Assembly: GCA_016793635.1 (NCBI GenBank)
Contig: JAEUMD010000015.1
Span: forward strand, 163,829 to 227,828
DNA length: 64,000 bases
Source: Hyphomicrobiaceae bacterium
Lineage (GTDB): Bacteria; Pseudomonadota; Alphaproteobacteria; Rhizobiales; Hyphomicrobiaceae
Direction: 5' to 3'
Positions 45,591 to 56,800 of this stretch are shown piece by piece (positions within the stretch are counted from its first letter, which is position 1; each line of letters opens with the position of its first letter). A model generated the notes under the pieces. That model worked only from the letters and a program-made list of their open reading frames with translations, searched no databases and had not been told where the DNA came from. The position numbers and the translations under genes are program-made.

Positions 45591-46127
45591 TTATTTCCGG
45601 TGCTCTTCGAGCCGCGGCATGATCTCGACGAAGTTGCAGGGGCGGTGACGGTTGTCGAGCTGCCACTTCAGAATGCCGTGCCACGCATCCTTGCAGGCGC
45701 CCGTCGATCCCGGCAGGCAAAAGATGTAAGTACCGCGCGCGACGCCGCCACAGGCCCGCGACTGGATCGTCGATGTCTCGATCTTCTGGTACGACTGCAT
45801 GTGGAAGATCACCGAGAAGCCCTCGATCTCTTTCTCGAACAGCGGGCGCACCGCTTCCGGCGTCACATCGCGACCGGTGAACCCGGTGCCCCCCGTTGTA
45901 ATGACGACATCGACCATCGGATCGTCGATCCAGCCCTGAACGCGCGCACGAATGGCCGCGATATCGTCCTTCACCAACGCGCGGTCAGCAAGCACGTGCC
46001 CGGCCTCCGCGATCATCTCAGCGAGCGTCGTGCCCGAACGATCCTCGGCGAGCGATCGCGTATCGGACATCGTCAGCACAGCAATGCGAACCGGGATGAA
46101 GGGGCGGGACTCGTCGATCTTCGCCAT
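45591..46127 (-). CDS. moaB: Molybdenum cofactor biosynthesis protein B
   Basis: 178 residues from ATG 46127. MogA/MoaB fold with IAVLTMSDTRSLAEDRSGTTLAEMI, VVITTGGTGFTGRDVTPEA (the molybdopterin-binding loop) and GGVARGTYIFCLPGSTGACKDAW. It is taken to adenylylate molybdopterin or act redundantly in molybdenum cofactor synthesis. It stands alone, with no other mo genes nearby. Confidence 0.95.
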   Translation of the reverse strand: MAKIDESRPFIPVRIAVLTMSDTRSLAEDRSGTTLAEMIAEAGHVLADRALVKDDIAAIRARVQGWIDDPMVDVVITTGGTGFTGRDVTPEAVRPLFEKEIEGFSVIFHMQSYQKIETSTIQSRACGGVARGTYIFCLPGSTGACKDAWHGILKWQLDNRHRPCNFVEIMPRLEEHRK

Positions 46128-46773
46128 TGCTGGGCCATTCCTCGCTGTATGAAGCTTGCCACCAATATCCGATCGCACGGCCACCGCAATGCCCGACGAC
46201 AAGGTGGGGTGACCAGGACGGTTGCGAGAAGCCGCCCTCTCGGAGACTGGCCGGCTGATGTTCATGATGTTCATGATGGCCATGCCGCTCGATACCCGCG
46301 TGCCGCTCATCCCTTGCTCATTTGAGATCTCCGCCCAACGCGGCCCATTCGACATCGCGGCGAGCTCCGACCGTGCTCGCAAGTGGCGCAAAGGTGGCTG
46401 TTCAGACTGCATTCAGCTTGGCATCGCCATGTTGCTGCCAAGGATCGATGAGTACGTTGGAAAGCTGCTTCCGGAACAGCGTCTTGCGTCAATCGTTTAG
46501 GAACCGGCCAGAGCATAATGTGCGGTTCGGCCGGCGCGATTTGGGAACCCTCTGCTTGCTCCCGTACGCAACCGACGCCGAGCCGAGACGGTTTTGAATG
46601 AGACTGTTGTTCTCGGAATGGCCGTCCACCGTTTTCCAAGTCGGCTGTACCGCAGGGAACAGCGCCAGGAGATTTCAGTCCGCAGATTTGGAAACTTCAA
46701 ATCCGAGATCCGAGTTGCTGGCGTATCCAGCAAGAACAGTAAGACCCGCCATCAGACCAACGAGGCAACGACC
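46128..46773. other. Intergenic region, 646 bp
   Basis: Divergent space between moaB and the second four-Cys protein gene. It contains open frames with no ribosome site or recognisable product, and a short ATGTTCATG repeat near 46257-46275. I see no gene, RNA or terminator that can be supported. Confidence 0.4.
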
Positions 46774-47127
46774 ATGATCCGCCTGACCCGCTCCTTCGCC
46801 GCCACGGCCATCGCCTGCGGCCTCGCGCTTGCGGCCCCCGCCACCGCTTCTGCCATCGGCACCGGCGCCCTCGCCGGTCTCAAGGAGGCCAAATCTCAGA
46901 GTAACGTAGTCGAAGTTCGCCATGGCCGCGGCATCGCGCTCGGAATCCTCGGCGCGGCCGCAGCGACAGCGGTCATCGCCGGCGCTGCCCGGGCAGATCG
47001 CTACGACGACGGCTATTACTATTATCGCGACAGCTATCGGCCGCGCTGGTCGTGCTGGCGCCTGCGTGACGCTTGCGACGACGGCGCCGACTGGGCCTGC
47101 CGGCGGTTCTATCGCCAGTGCGACTGA
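46774..47127 (+). CDS. Small exported four-cysteine protein, paralogue B
   Basis: 117 residues from ATG 46774. Signal peptide (ATAIACGLALAAPATASA), GTGALAGLKEAKSQSNVVEVRHGRG, hydrophobic segment LGILGAAAATAVIAGAA, a Tyr/Asp-rich linker (YDDGYYYYRDSYRP) and a tail with C-x6-C-x7-C-x6-C ending RQCD. Order, second hydrophobic segment and cysteine spacing equal those of the gene at 38654-39010. It is 210 bases before ccrM. Function unknown. Confidence 0.75.
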   Translation: MIRLTRSFAATAIACGLALAAPATASAIGTGALAGLKEAKSQSNVVEVRHGRGIALGILGAAAATAVIAGAARADRYDDGYYYYRDSYRPRWSCWRLRDACDDGADWACRRFYRQCD

Positions 47128-47322
47128 GACGCCTCGGCGAAATGGCGTTCGAAACGCGCTCCGGCCACCGGTCGGGGCGCGTTTTTGCGTTCCGAGGCCA
47201 GCCCCGCGTTGCAGGTGGGCTCCATCGCGCCGACACACTCCGGTGCGAGAGGTTTCATATCGGCACCTCGTCTCAACGCTCCGTTAACCATCTGTGCGCT
47301 TGAGTGATGGAGGCTGGCGTGA

Positions 47323-48489
<1,167 letters not shown>

Positions 48490-48511
48490 CCGTTCCCGGG
48501 TTCACCTGCAT

Positions 48512-48549
48512 GCCCGTTGCCTGTTTGCAGCGGGCGGCGTGCAACGGGC
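48512..48549. repeat. Inverted repeat downstream of ccrM
   Basis: GCCCGTTGC (48512-48520) and GCAACGGGC (48541-48549) pair exactly with a 20-base loop, 22 bases after the ccrM stop. It could act as a transcript end but lacks a T-run. Confidence 0.5.
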
Positions 48550-48773
48550 CAGCCAGTCCAGGGCCCGATTGATGACCGCTCCCCCGGCTTGCTAGGGTGC
48601 GATCGCCCGAGATGGAAGGGCCTGGCGCTTTCATCGAAGGCTTGAATCGCGCCCTGACGTCATGGGGTAGAGTGTGATCGGCGATGCGTCGGGGGATACG
48701 GCAGGCGCGGCACGCGCGGTGCGCCGATCCGCAACCGGCATGTCATGCGGCCGCTTGAGGGAGTGAGAGCGTC

Positions 48774-50150
48774 TTGCCCGAGAAGTTGTCGTCGAGCGAC
48801 CTGCACGCCGAGCTCGCGAAGGCCAATGCCTGGTCGCTCGCACCCGTCGAGACCGCGCCCGATCTCGCCCGCAACCTTGGCGGTGTCTACACGACGCTGC
48901 GCACGCTCGATCTCGGCCGCTACGATCCTCACCAGCTTGCCGAGGATGCTCCGGTTCTCATCGACTCGCTGTTCAAGACACGCATGGCGCTCAGAGACCG
49001 CGTTGCCGAATGGCGCAACAAGGGACTGCTCGGCAGCGAGGTGCAAACGGCGATCCGCAACCTGCTGCGCATCACGCGCTACGGCGGCGACATGCTCGGC
49101 GAGATGGCGATGGACTTCCGCCGGCTGCCCTCGACCGGACACACGCAGATGGCCTTCACCGGCCGCAGCAACAACACGCTCATCAACCCGCGCTTCGACA
49201 TCGGTAGCGATCTCGCATTCAAATCGGGAGACGTAATCCTCGTGCGCGGCCGCGCCCACAACAGCGCTGCCATCGCCCGCATCGGCGACGTCGACTCACA
49301 GTACAGCCACGTCGGCATCGTCTATGTGGATCCCGCCGGCAAGCACTGGATGATCGAAGTGCTGATCGAAAAGGGCGGCGTCATCGTGCCCTTGAAGGAC
49401 GCGCTTCAACACGGGCTCGGGCGCGCCATTCTGTTCCGCCATCGCGATCCCGTGCTGGCGCACAACGCCGGTTACATCGCGCATGAGCACGTGCGCCATT
49501 CCCTGTCGCATTACGGCAAGCCGATCCGCTACGATTTCACCATGAAGATGGAAAGCTACAAGCAGATGTTCTGCTCGAAGCTCATCCGCTTCGCATACGA
49601 GAAAGCGAGCGAAGGCGAGATCAAGCTTTCCACGTTCGAGACGCGGCTCGACATGAAGAACATCGATTTCTTCGATCGCATCGGCGTGCTCGCGAACTCG
49701 ACCTTCGCCCCTGGCGACATGGAGCTCGAGCCGGACTTCGATGTCGTTGCCGAGTGGCAGGACTACCGCGTGACGTCGGACCTGCGCTTGCAGGACATGG
49801 TGATGGACAAGCTGCTCGAATGGATGGAGACGCGCCGCTACAAGTTCAAAGAGACGCTCGCGATCCACCTGATCGCTCTGCTCGGCCGCTTCTCCACGTA
49901 TCTGTCGCCGGGCATCAAGAACATGGTGGCGGATTCGATCCCCGAGGTGCCGGCGCACATGCCGCGCCGAACCATCGCCACCATCGTCATGTTGCACAAG
50001 ACCGCAGAACCGATCGTCGAGGAGCTGCGCGCGCTCGAAACCGAGCGCAACGGGCGTTTCCATTTCCCGCTGCATCCGAGCGAGGTGCTCGAATGGCTCG
50101 AACGGTATCGCGAGAGAAGCGGCGGCGTGGTCGGCTATTTGAGCGCATGA
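48774..50150 (+). CDS. YiiX/YebB-like NlpC/P60-type cysteine hydrolase
   Basis: 458 residues from TTG 48774, with GAGGGAGTGAG upstream. A 145-residue helical N-terminal region precedes a permuted papain-like domain: SGDVILVRGRAHNSAAIARIGDVDSQYSHVGIVY, read in parts, with catalytic H179, and MFCSKLIRFAYE with C267. This is the YiiX/YaeF family (PF05708). The C-terminal 170 residues are an added alpha-helical region. No signal peptide is seen, so a cytosolic or peripheral role is likelier than peptidoglycan hydrolysis. Substrate unknown. Confidence 0.83.
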   Translation: MPEKLSSSDLHAELAKANAWSLAPVETAPDLARNLGGVYTTLRTLDLGRYDPHQLAEDAPVLIDSLFKTRMALRDRVAEWRNKGLLGSEVQTAIRNLLRITRYGGDMLGEMAMDFRRLPSTGHTQMAFTGRSNNTLINPRFDIGSDLAFKSGDVILVRGRAHNSAAIARIGDVDSQYSHVGIVYVDPAGKHWMIEVLIEKGGVIVPLKDALQHGLGRAILFRHRDPVLAHNAGYIAHEHVRHSLSHYGKPIRYDFTMKMESYKQMFCSKLIRFAYEKASEGEIKLSTFETRLDMKNIDFFDRIGVLANSTFAPGDMELEPDFDVVAEWQDYRVTSDLRLQDMVMDKLLEWMETRRYKFKETLAIHLIALLGRFSTYLSPGIKNMVADSIPEVPAHMPRRTIATIVMLHKTAEPIVEELRALETERNGRFHFPLHPSEVLEWLERYRERSGGVVGYLSA

Positions 50151-50186
50151 GTTGCGGCTCGGTGGCGTTGCGGCGGATGTCGGGGG

Positions 50187-51320
50187 CTACCCTTCCTTCA
50201 GCGCGTGCTGGATGACCTTCCGCATCACGCTTGGCAGTGCCACGCGATCGAGATCGCGGCGATGGACCCACTGGCATCGGTCGGGTTCCGCCCAGAACGT
50301 CAGCTCCGCATCGACCGGCACGATGGCACGATGCACGGCGATCTCGAGCCGGAAATGCGTGAACGTGTGGACCACGTCGCCCGGCACGCGCCACCAGTCG
50401 CCGCGCACGGGCGCGACGCGCTGCGGGCCGACCAGATGGCTCGAACCCTCGGCCCAGGGGGTGGACGGTATCTCCAGCATGCCGCCGAGCAATCCGGTCT
50501 CCGGGCGGCGGCGCAGCAGAACGTGGCCATCCTCGCGCAGCGCCAGGAAGGCATGACCGAACCGCACCGGCCGTTCCGCCTTCGCCGTCTTGGCAGGCAG
50601 CGACGCCTCGATGCCTTTGGCGCTCGCCGCGCAATCGGGCTGCACCGGGCAGACGAGGCAAGACGGGCTCTTCGGCGTGCACACCGTCGCCCCGAGGTCC
50701 ATCAGCGCCTGGGCGAAATCCCCCGGGCGCTTCTCGGGCGTCAGCGTCGCGGCCAGACGGCGCAACTCGGCCTTCGCCTTCGGCAATGGCGTGCGGACAG
50801 CGAACAGGCGCGCCGTGACGCGCTCGACGTTGCCGTCGACCGGCGTCACCGGCTCCTTGAATGCGATCGAGGCGATCGCCGCCGCGGTATAGGGACCGAT
50901 GCCCGGGAGCTCGATAAGGTCTGCGGACCTCTTCGGGAACTTGCCGCCACGCTCGCTGGCGACAACCTGGGCGCATTCGTGCAGCTTCCGGGCGCGGGCG
51001 TAGTAACCGAGCCCTGCCCAGGCGGCGAGTACGTCGTCGCGCGGCGCGGCGGCGAGGGCCTCGACGGTTGGCCATCGCTCGATGAAGCGTAGGAAATAGG
51101 GGATGACGGCCTTGACCGTGGTCTGCTGCAGCATGATCTCGCTGAGCCAGACCTTGTAGGGGTCCGAGCGACGGCCGGGCTTTGCGCGCCAGGGGAGCTC
51201 GCGATGCTCGCGGTCGTACCATTCGAGCAGCGCCGCCACCGTGTCGGGGCCGGCGGGACGCAGAGGTAGCTGCTTTTGCACCACGTCAGGCACCCGGGCC
51301 TCCAACCTCACCCACAGCAA
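50187..51320 (-). CDS. mutY: A/G-specific adenine glycosylase
   Basis: Removes adenine opposite 8-oxoguanine. 377 residues. Helix-hairpin-helix LPGIGPYTAAAIASIAF, catalytic Asp in VTPVDGNVERVTARLFA, 4Fe-4S motif C-x6-C-x2-C-x5-C in CTPKSPSCLVCPVQPDC, then a NUDIX-like C-terminal domain. The first codons are uncertain: ATG 51320 is used, but an inner GTG (VPDVVQKQ) is possible. Divergent from the DUF721 gene, as often in alphaproteobacteria. Confidence 0.95.
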   Translation of the reverse strand: MLWVRLEARVPDVVQKQLPLRPAGPDTVAALLEWYDREHRELPWRAKPGRRSDPYKVWLSEIMLQQTTVKAVIPYFLRFIERWPTVEALAAAPRDDVLAAWAGLGYYARARKLHECAQVVASERGGKFPKRSADLIELPGIGPYTAAAIASIAFKEPVTPVDGNVERVTARLFAVRTPLPKAKAELRRLAATLTPEKRPGDFAQALMDLGATVCTPKSPSCLVCPVQPDCAASAKGIEASLPAKTAKAERPVRFGHAFLALREDGHVLLRRRPETGLLGGMLEIPSTPWAEGSSHLVGPQRVAPVRGDWWRVPGDVVHTFTHFRLEIAVHRAIVPVDAELTFWAEPDRCQWVHRRDLDRVALPSVMRKVIQHALKEG

Positions 51321-51426
51321 TCCTGCACCCGGCGACGCCGGTCTAGTCCCGCACGTTCGACCGAATCACCCCTCCGATGGTAAAGGATGCGCTGCAAAGC
51401 AGTTCAACCGGTCGCCTCTTATCCCC

Positions 51427-52038
51427 GTGAAAACCGCGCCAGACAACACTTCGGGCCATGCCTCGACCGCCGCCGCCGCCCCCGATCGTAGAGCGGGTGC
51501 GCGTTCGACGGGCGGCGCCGGTCCGCGGGCCGTCGCGAGCCTGGTGCCGGCCATCACGCGCAAGGCATTCGAGAAGCACGGTTTTGCCGCCGCCACCCTG
51601 ATCACCGACTGGGCGCGCATCGTCGGCGCTGACCTTGCCCGGCTGACCCGTCCGGAACGTCTGAAGTGGCCGCGCGCGGTGGAGAAGTTCGCCGATACGA
51701 CGGAGACCGAGACCGGCCGTCCAGGCGCCACGCTGACGTTGCGTGTCGATCCCGCAGCAGCACTCGACGTCCAATACCGCAAGGCGCAGATCCTTGAGCG
51801 CATCAACGCCTATTTCGGCTATCGGGCCGTGTGCGAGTTGCGCTTGATCCAGGCGGGCAGCGACGACGAATTCGGCGATGCAGCCGAGACCGCGACGATG
51901 TCCGCCGCGCGAGCATCATCGCCGCGACATACTCCGTCGCGCGCCGCGCCCGCTGCTTCGGCCAACTTGTCCGGCATCGACGACGACGCACTTAGAGCGG
52001 CCCTGGAGCGGCTTGCGGCGAGCATCGCCAAGGGCTGA
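51427..52038 (+). CDS. DUF721 / DciA-like protein
   Basis: 203 residues from GTG 51427; the frame is open upstream into mutY, so the exact start is uncertain. The conserved core is ITRKAFEKHGFAAATLITDWARIVGADLARLTRPERLKWP followed by TLTLRVDPAAALDVQYRKAQILERINAYFGY, read in parts; this is the DUF721 fold, of which DciA loads the replicative helicase in many bacteria. The C-terminal 60 residues are a variable Ala/Ser-rich tail. Between mutY and a DsbA gene, the common alphaproteobacterial order. Confidence 0.85.
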   Translation: MKTAPDNTSGHASTAAAAPDRRAGARSTGGAGPRAVASLVPAITRKAFEKHGFAAATLITDWARIVGADLARLTRPERLKWPRAVEKFADTTETETGRPGATLTLRVDPAAALDVQYRKAQILERINAYFGYRAVCELRLIQAGSDDEFGDAAETATMSAARASSPRHTPSRAAPAASANLSGIDDDALRAALERLAASIAKG

Positions 52039-52270
52039 TGTGGCTACCCCCGACGAACTGCCGCGGCACGCGGACCGGAGCGGCCAGGACACGGTTGCAT
52101 CACCCCAAAGTGAACTCGCCGAACCCACCAGTTCAGATGGCGTTCACCGCGCTTTTGCCTTATTCCCGCTGGCGCGCCCATGCTAAATCGCGGGCTTTCG
52201 TCCGCTACCGTGATTATGAAGGCGCGAAGCCGCTCGTCACAAGCCGCTCGTCACTCGAAGGAGCCTGCCC

Positions 52271-52963
52271 GTGAATCTCACCGTCCCAAGCGCCGTCGCC
52301 AGCCGCCTGCTTTCGCGCCGCACGGTGCTCTCCGGCGTCTCGGCTCTTGCCATCGGCGCCATGCTCCCCGCGGGCTCCGCTACCGCCCAGCGCCGGAGCG
52401 GCCCGACCGAGGTTCCGGTCGAAGACCTGATGAAGCCGATCGAGGGTCTGGCGGACACGGCCATGGGCCCGGCTGAAGCCAAGGTCACTATTGTCGAATA
52501 CGCTTCGATGACCTGTGGCCACTGCGCGGCGTTCCACAAGGACGTCTATCCCGAGCTGAAGAAGAAATACATCGAGCCGGGCAAGGTGCGTTTCATCATG
52601 CGCGAGTTCCCGCTCGACAATCTCGCCGCCGCCGCTGCGATGCTCGCCCGCTGTGCCGGGCCAGACAAGACCTATCCGCTTATCGAGACACTGTTCGCCA
52701 CGCAGGCCGAGTGGGCCTATGTGCAGGGCAATCCGGTTCCGAAGCTTTTCGAGGTGGCCAAGCAAGCTGGCTTCACCCAAGATAGCTTCGAGAAGTGCCT
52801 GACGGATCAGAAGCTTCTCGACCAGATCAATGCCCAGCGCGCACGCGCCTCCGACCAGTTCGGCATATCCGCCACGCCGTCCTTCTTCGTCAACGGCAAG
52901 AAGCTTCAGGGCGCGCCGACGCTGGCCGCTTTCGACGCCATGATCGAGCCGCTGCTGAAGTGA
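52271..52963 (+). CDS. DsbA-family periplasmic thiol-disulfide protein
   Basis: 230 residues from GTG 52271, with GAAGGAG upstream. The N-terminus has SRRTVLSGVSALAIGAMLPAG, a twin-arginine-like signal. DsbA thioredoxin fold: active site C82-G-H-C85 in ASMTCGHCAAFHKDV, cis-proline in ISATPSFFVNGK. It is a DsbA/DsbG-like oxidoreductase of the type coded before smc in many alphaproteobacteria. A paralogue follows 17 bases later. Confidence 0.92.
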   Translation: MNLTVPSAVASRLLSRRTVLSGVSALAIGAMLPAGSATAQRRSGPTEVPVEDLMKPIEGLADTAMGPAEAKVTIVEYASMTCGHCAAFHKDVYPELKKKYIEPGKVRFIMREFPLDNLAAAAAMLARCAGPDKTYPLIETLFATQAEWAYVQGNPVPKLFEVAKQAGFTQDSFEKCLTDQKLLDQINAQRARASDQFGISATPSFFVNGKKLQGAPTLAAFDAMIEPLLK

Positions 52964-52980
52964 CGGTTGGACGGGAGATG

Positions 52981-53769
52981 ATGCCGGTGGGGAAATCGCG
53001 TTCGATGAGGGCCGCACCGCTCGCCGCCGCGCTGCTTTCCGCGGTGGCGCTCGGTGGTTGCTCGGGTGAGCCGCTGACCAGCCTCACCAGCGCCAGCATC
53101 GAGCCAGTCGTACCGGCGGCCGGGTCGGCATACGGCGGTGCTTCGCAGGCGGAGACCAACGATGCGACGGCTGGGCCGCGCGAGGTCATCGCCAACCCAT
53201 CCGTCGCCGAGGTGATGCAGACGGGGCCACTGCCTGAGATGGCGTGGGGCAAGGCCGAGGCGCCGGTCGTCATCATCAAATACATGTCATTGACCTGCCC
53301 CTACTGCCGCAAGTTCCACCAGGAGGTCTTTCCCGAGATCAAGAAGCGCTATGTCGATACCGGCAAGGTGCGCTTCATCCTGCGCGAGTTCCCGATCGGC
53401 CGCACATCCGGCACCGCGACCATCGCGCTGCGCTGTGCTCCGCCAGCCAAATACTTGGATCTTTACGGGAAATTCCTCGACCAGCAGGCCACCTGGGTGT
53501 CACAGGAAGTGCGGCCAGACGCCATCTTCAAGGTCGCACAACAGGTGGGGATGAAGCGGGAGGAGTTCGATCTCTGCCTCAAGAATCAGGGCATGATCGA
53601 CGGCTTGAAGTGGGTCAAGGATCGTGGCCGCACGCTCGGCATCATCGGCACGCCGAATTTCTTCGTCGATGGCAAGCTGGTGAAGCGCGTGCTGACGGCG
53701 CCCGAACTCTCGACGATGATCGAGACGGCGCTCGCCGCGAAAGGCGCGACGGCCAGCGCGGCGCGGTGA
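52981..53769 (+). CDS. Lipoprotein DsbA-family thiol-disulfide protein
   Basis: 262 residues from ATG 52981 (ATG 52978 also possible). Lipobox LGGC with C27, a low-complexity linker to about 85, then a DsbA domain with C106-P-Y-C109 in YMSLTCPYCRKFH and cis-proline in IIGTPNFFVDGK. It would be lipid-anchored in the periplasm. It resembles the upstream protein closely (KVRFI-REFP, similar spacing), so the pair arose by tandem duplication. The differing active sites (CGHC and CPYC) suggest different redox roles. Confidence 0.9.
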   Translation: MPVGKSRSMRAAPLAAALLSAVALGGCSGEPLTSLTSASIEPVVPAAGSAYGGASQAETNDATAGPREVIANPSVAEVMQTGPLPEMAWGKAEAPVVIIKYMSLTCPYCRKFHQEVFPEIKKRYVDTGKVRFILREFPIGRTSGTATIALRCAPPAKYLDLYGKFLDQQATWVSQEVRPDAIFKVAQQVGMKREEFDLCLKNQGMIDGLKWVKDRGRTLGIIGTPNFFVDGKLVKRVLTAPELSTMIETALAAKGATASAAR

Positions 53770-53848
53770 GCCGGTAACATCCGGCTTTGCGGCCCACGCG
53801 GCTCGAGCGGTCTCGACGCCGGCAACGTGGAGGAGCCGACTACCGGCT

Positions 53849-56800
53849 ATGAAAATCAGCCGTCTCAGACTGCTCGGCTTCAAGTCTTTCGTGGAGCCGA
53901 CCGAGCTTTTGATCGAGCCGGGCCTCACTGGGGTCGTCGGTCCGAACGGCTGTGGCAAATCCAATCTGCTCGAAGCGCTGCGCTGGGTCATGGGCGAGAC
54001 CTCGCACAAATCCATGCGCGCGGCGGCCATGGACGACGTCATCTTCTCCGGCACGACGCACCGCCCCGCCCGCCACTTCGCCGAGGTGACGCTGTTCCTC
54101 GACAACACCGAGCGGCAGGCGCCGGGCGAATTCAACGACCGCGACCAGATCGAGATCACGCGGCGCATCGAGCGTGAGGCGGGCTCGAGCTATCGCATCA
54201 ACGCCCGCGAGGCCCGCGCCCGCGACATCAAACTGCTGTTCGAGGACGCCGCCACCGGTGCGCGCTCTCCGGCACTCGTTCGCCAGGGGCAGATTTCCGA
54301 GATCGTCAACGCCAAGCCCGAGCAGCGCCGCCGCATCCTCGAGGACGCCGCCGGGATCGCCGGGTTGCACAGCCGCCGCCACGAGGCCGAGCTGCGCCTG
54401 AAGGCCGCCGAAGCCAACCTCGCCCGCGTTGCCGACGTTCTCGGGCAGGTGACGTCGCAGATGGAAAGCCTGAAGCGGCAGGCGCGGCAGGCGCGCCGCT
54501 ACAAGGAGATTTCCGACGAGATCCGCCGCAGCGAGGCCCTGCTGCTGCATCTCGCCTGGAGCGACGCCCAGCGCGCTGTCGAAACCGAAGAGGTTGGGCT
54601 CGAAACATCGCTCGCCCGTCTCGCGGAGCTGATGAGCGGGGAAGCCGGTGCCATCGTCGAGGAGACGCGGCGCGCAGACGCGATGGCGCCCTTGCGCGAC
54701 GCCGAGGCACGTCGCGCCGCAGCATTGCATCGGCTGAAAATCGAGGCCGAGACGTTCGAGCGCGAGGTGGCGCGTGCCGTGGAGCGCCAGCGCGAGCTTG
54801 AGGCGCGCGCCGCCCAGCTCGAAACCGATCTCGTACGCGAGGACGCGCTCGCCGCCGAGGCGCGCGAGCTGCTGGCGCGTCTTGCCGATGAGGCTGCCGA
54901 ACTCGAAAGCCTCGATTCCGTTTCCGACGATGCGGAGTCCGAAGCGCGCGAGACGCATGAGCGATCGACGGAACTGCTGGCGGCCGCCGAGGCCACGCTC
55001 GCCGACGTGCAGCTCCGCGCCGCCGAAGCGCGCGCCGGCCGCCGCAGCCTCGAGACCGGTGTCGCCGAGCGGCGCAGCCACCGCGAACGGACCGAACGCC
55101 AGCTCGCCGCACTCGAATCGCAGGCGCGCGAGATTTCGGCCCGCGCGCCCGACGCGCGCCAGTTGACCGACACCACCACGCTGGGACAGCAGCTGGCCGC
55201 CGAGCTGTTAGAGATCGAGGACGCCACTCTCGAAGCGGAGCGGAAGGCACTCCGGCTGGCGGAGGAGGTCAAAGTCAAACGCGCCGAGGCTGAGACCGCA
55301 CGACTTGCGGCCAAGGCACTTTCGACCGAGCGCGAAACGCTCGCACGCCTGCTCGTGCCGGCGCAATCGAGCGGCCTTCCTGGCATCGTCGACCAGTTGC
55401 GCGTCTCGTCGGGCTACGAGACCGCCCTCGGCGCAGCGCTCGGCGAGGATCTCGAAGCGCCGGCCATCGACGAGCCACAGGATGGTGACGGCGAACCGGT
55501 AGCGGTGCACTGGCGCCTGATCGAGACGACCAGCGCCGACCCGCGACTGCCGGTGGAAGCCGAACCGCTTTCGAAGCACGTCAAAGGCCCCGCGGAGCTG
55601 ACCCGCCGCCTGCGTCAAGTCGGCGTCGTCCCGCGCGATCTCGGTGCCCGCCTCCAGGCGCACCTCAAGACGGGACAGCGCCTCGTCAGCCGCGAGGGCG
55701 ACCTGTGGCGTTGGGATGGCTTCGTCGCCGCCGCTCACGGAACGACGGCCGCAGCCCAGCGCCTTGCCCAGAAGAACCGTCTCGCATCGATCGAATATGA
55801 AGAGGCGCAGGCGACCGAGGCGGCAGAGATGATCGCCGAAGCGGAAGCCACCGCGGCCGAGGAGCTGGCCGAGGCACAATCCGAAGAGCGGCAGCTCCGC
55901 CAGACCTGGCGCGCGACGCAGGCCCGGCTTGCAGAGACCCGCGAACGGTTGACGCGCATCGAGCAGGCGGCTCGCGAAACCGAAGCTCGCTATGCCGCCG
56001 TTTCCGAGGCCCGCGAGCGAGCACAGGACGACCTCGCCGAAGCGATCGAGCGCGAGACGGAGCTGCAAGCCGCTCTCGACGACCTCTCTCCCAACGATGC
56101 GATCGACGCCGAACTCGCCGCCGCGCGCACCGCCACCGACCGCTGCCGAGCCGACGTGACCACCACCGCCGCCACGCTCGCCGAGCAGCAGCGAACCCGC
56201 CGTGCACGAGCCGAGCGGGCGGCAGCCATCGCTACCGAACGTGACCGCTGGATCAGTCGTCAAGCCGCCGCCGAGCGTCAGACCGCGTCGCTGCGACAGC
56301 GTGCCGAGGTGTCCCGCACCGAGCTCGCAGCGCTGGCCGAGATGCCGGCTGGATTGGAGGAACGGCGCGACACGCTGTTCTCCGCGATCGCCGATGCCGA
56401 GGCCGAGCGCCAGCGCGCCGCCGACACGCTCGTGCAGGCCGAGGCCGATCTCAAGGCAGCCCAGCAGGCCCTACGCGCGGTTCAGTCCGCCGTCTCCGAC
56501 AGTCGCGAGGCGCGAGCCCGAATCGAAGCCAGGCTCGAGGCTGCCCGTCAGCGCCGCCAGGAGGAAGCCAGGAGAATCCGCGAGACGCTCGGCGTCGTCC
56601 CCGAAGGCTGCCTGCCGCTCGCCGGCCTCGACCCGCAGCAACCTCTGCCCGGTATGCCCGACGTCGACCGCCAGCTCACGAGGTTGAGGTCCGACCGCGA
56701 CCGTCTCGGCGGCGTGAACCTCCAGGCGGAAGAAGAGCTGGAAGCGCTCACAGGCCAGTTCTCGACCCTCGAGACGGAGCGCGCCGACGTCGAGCAGGCG

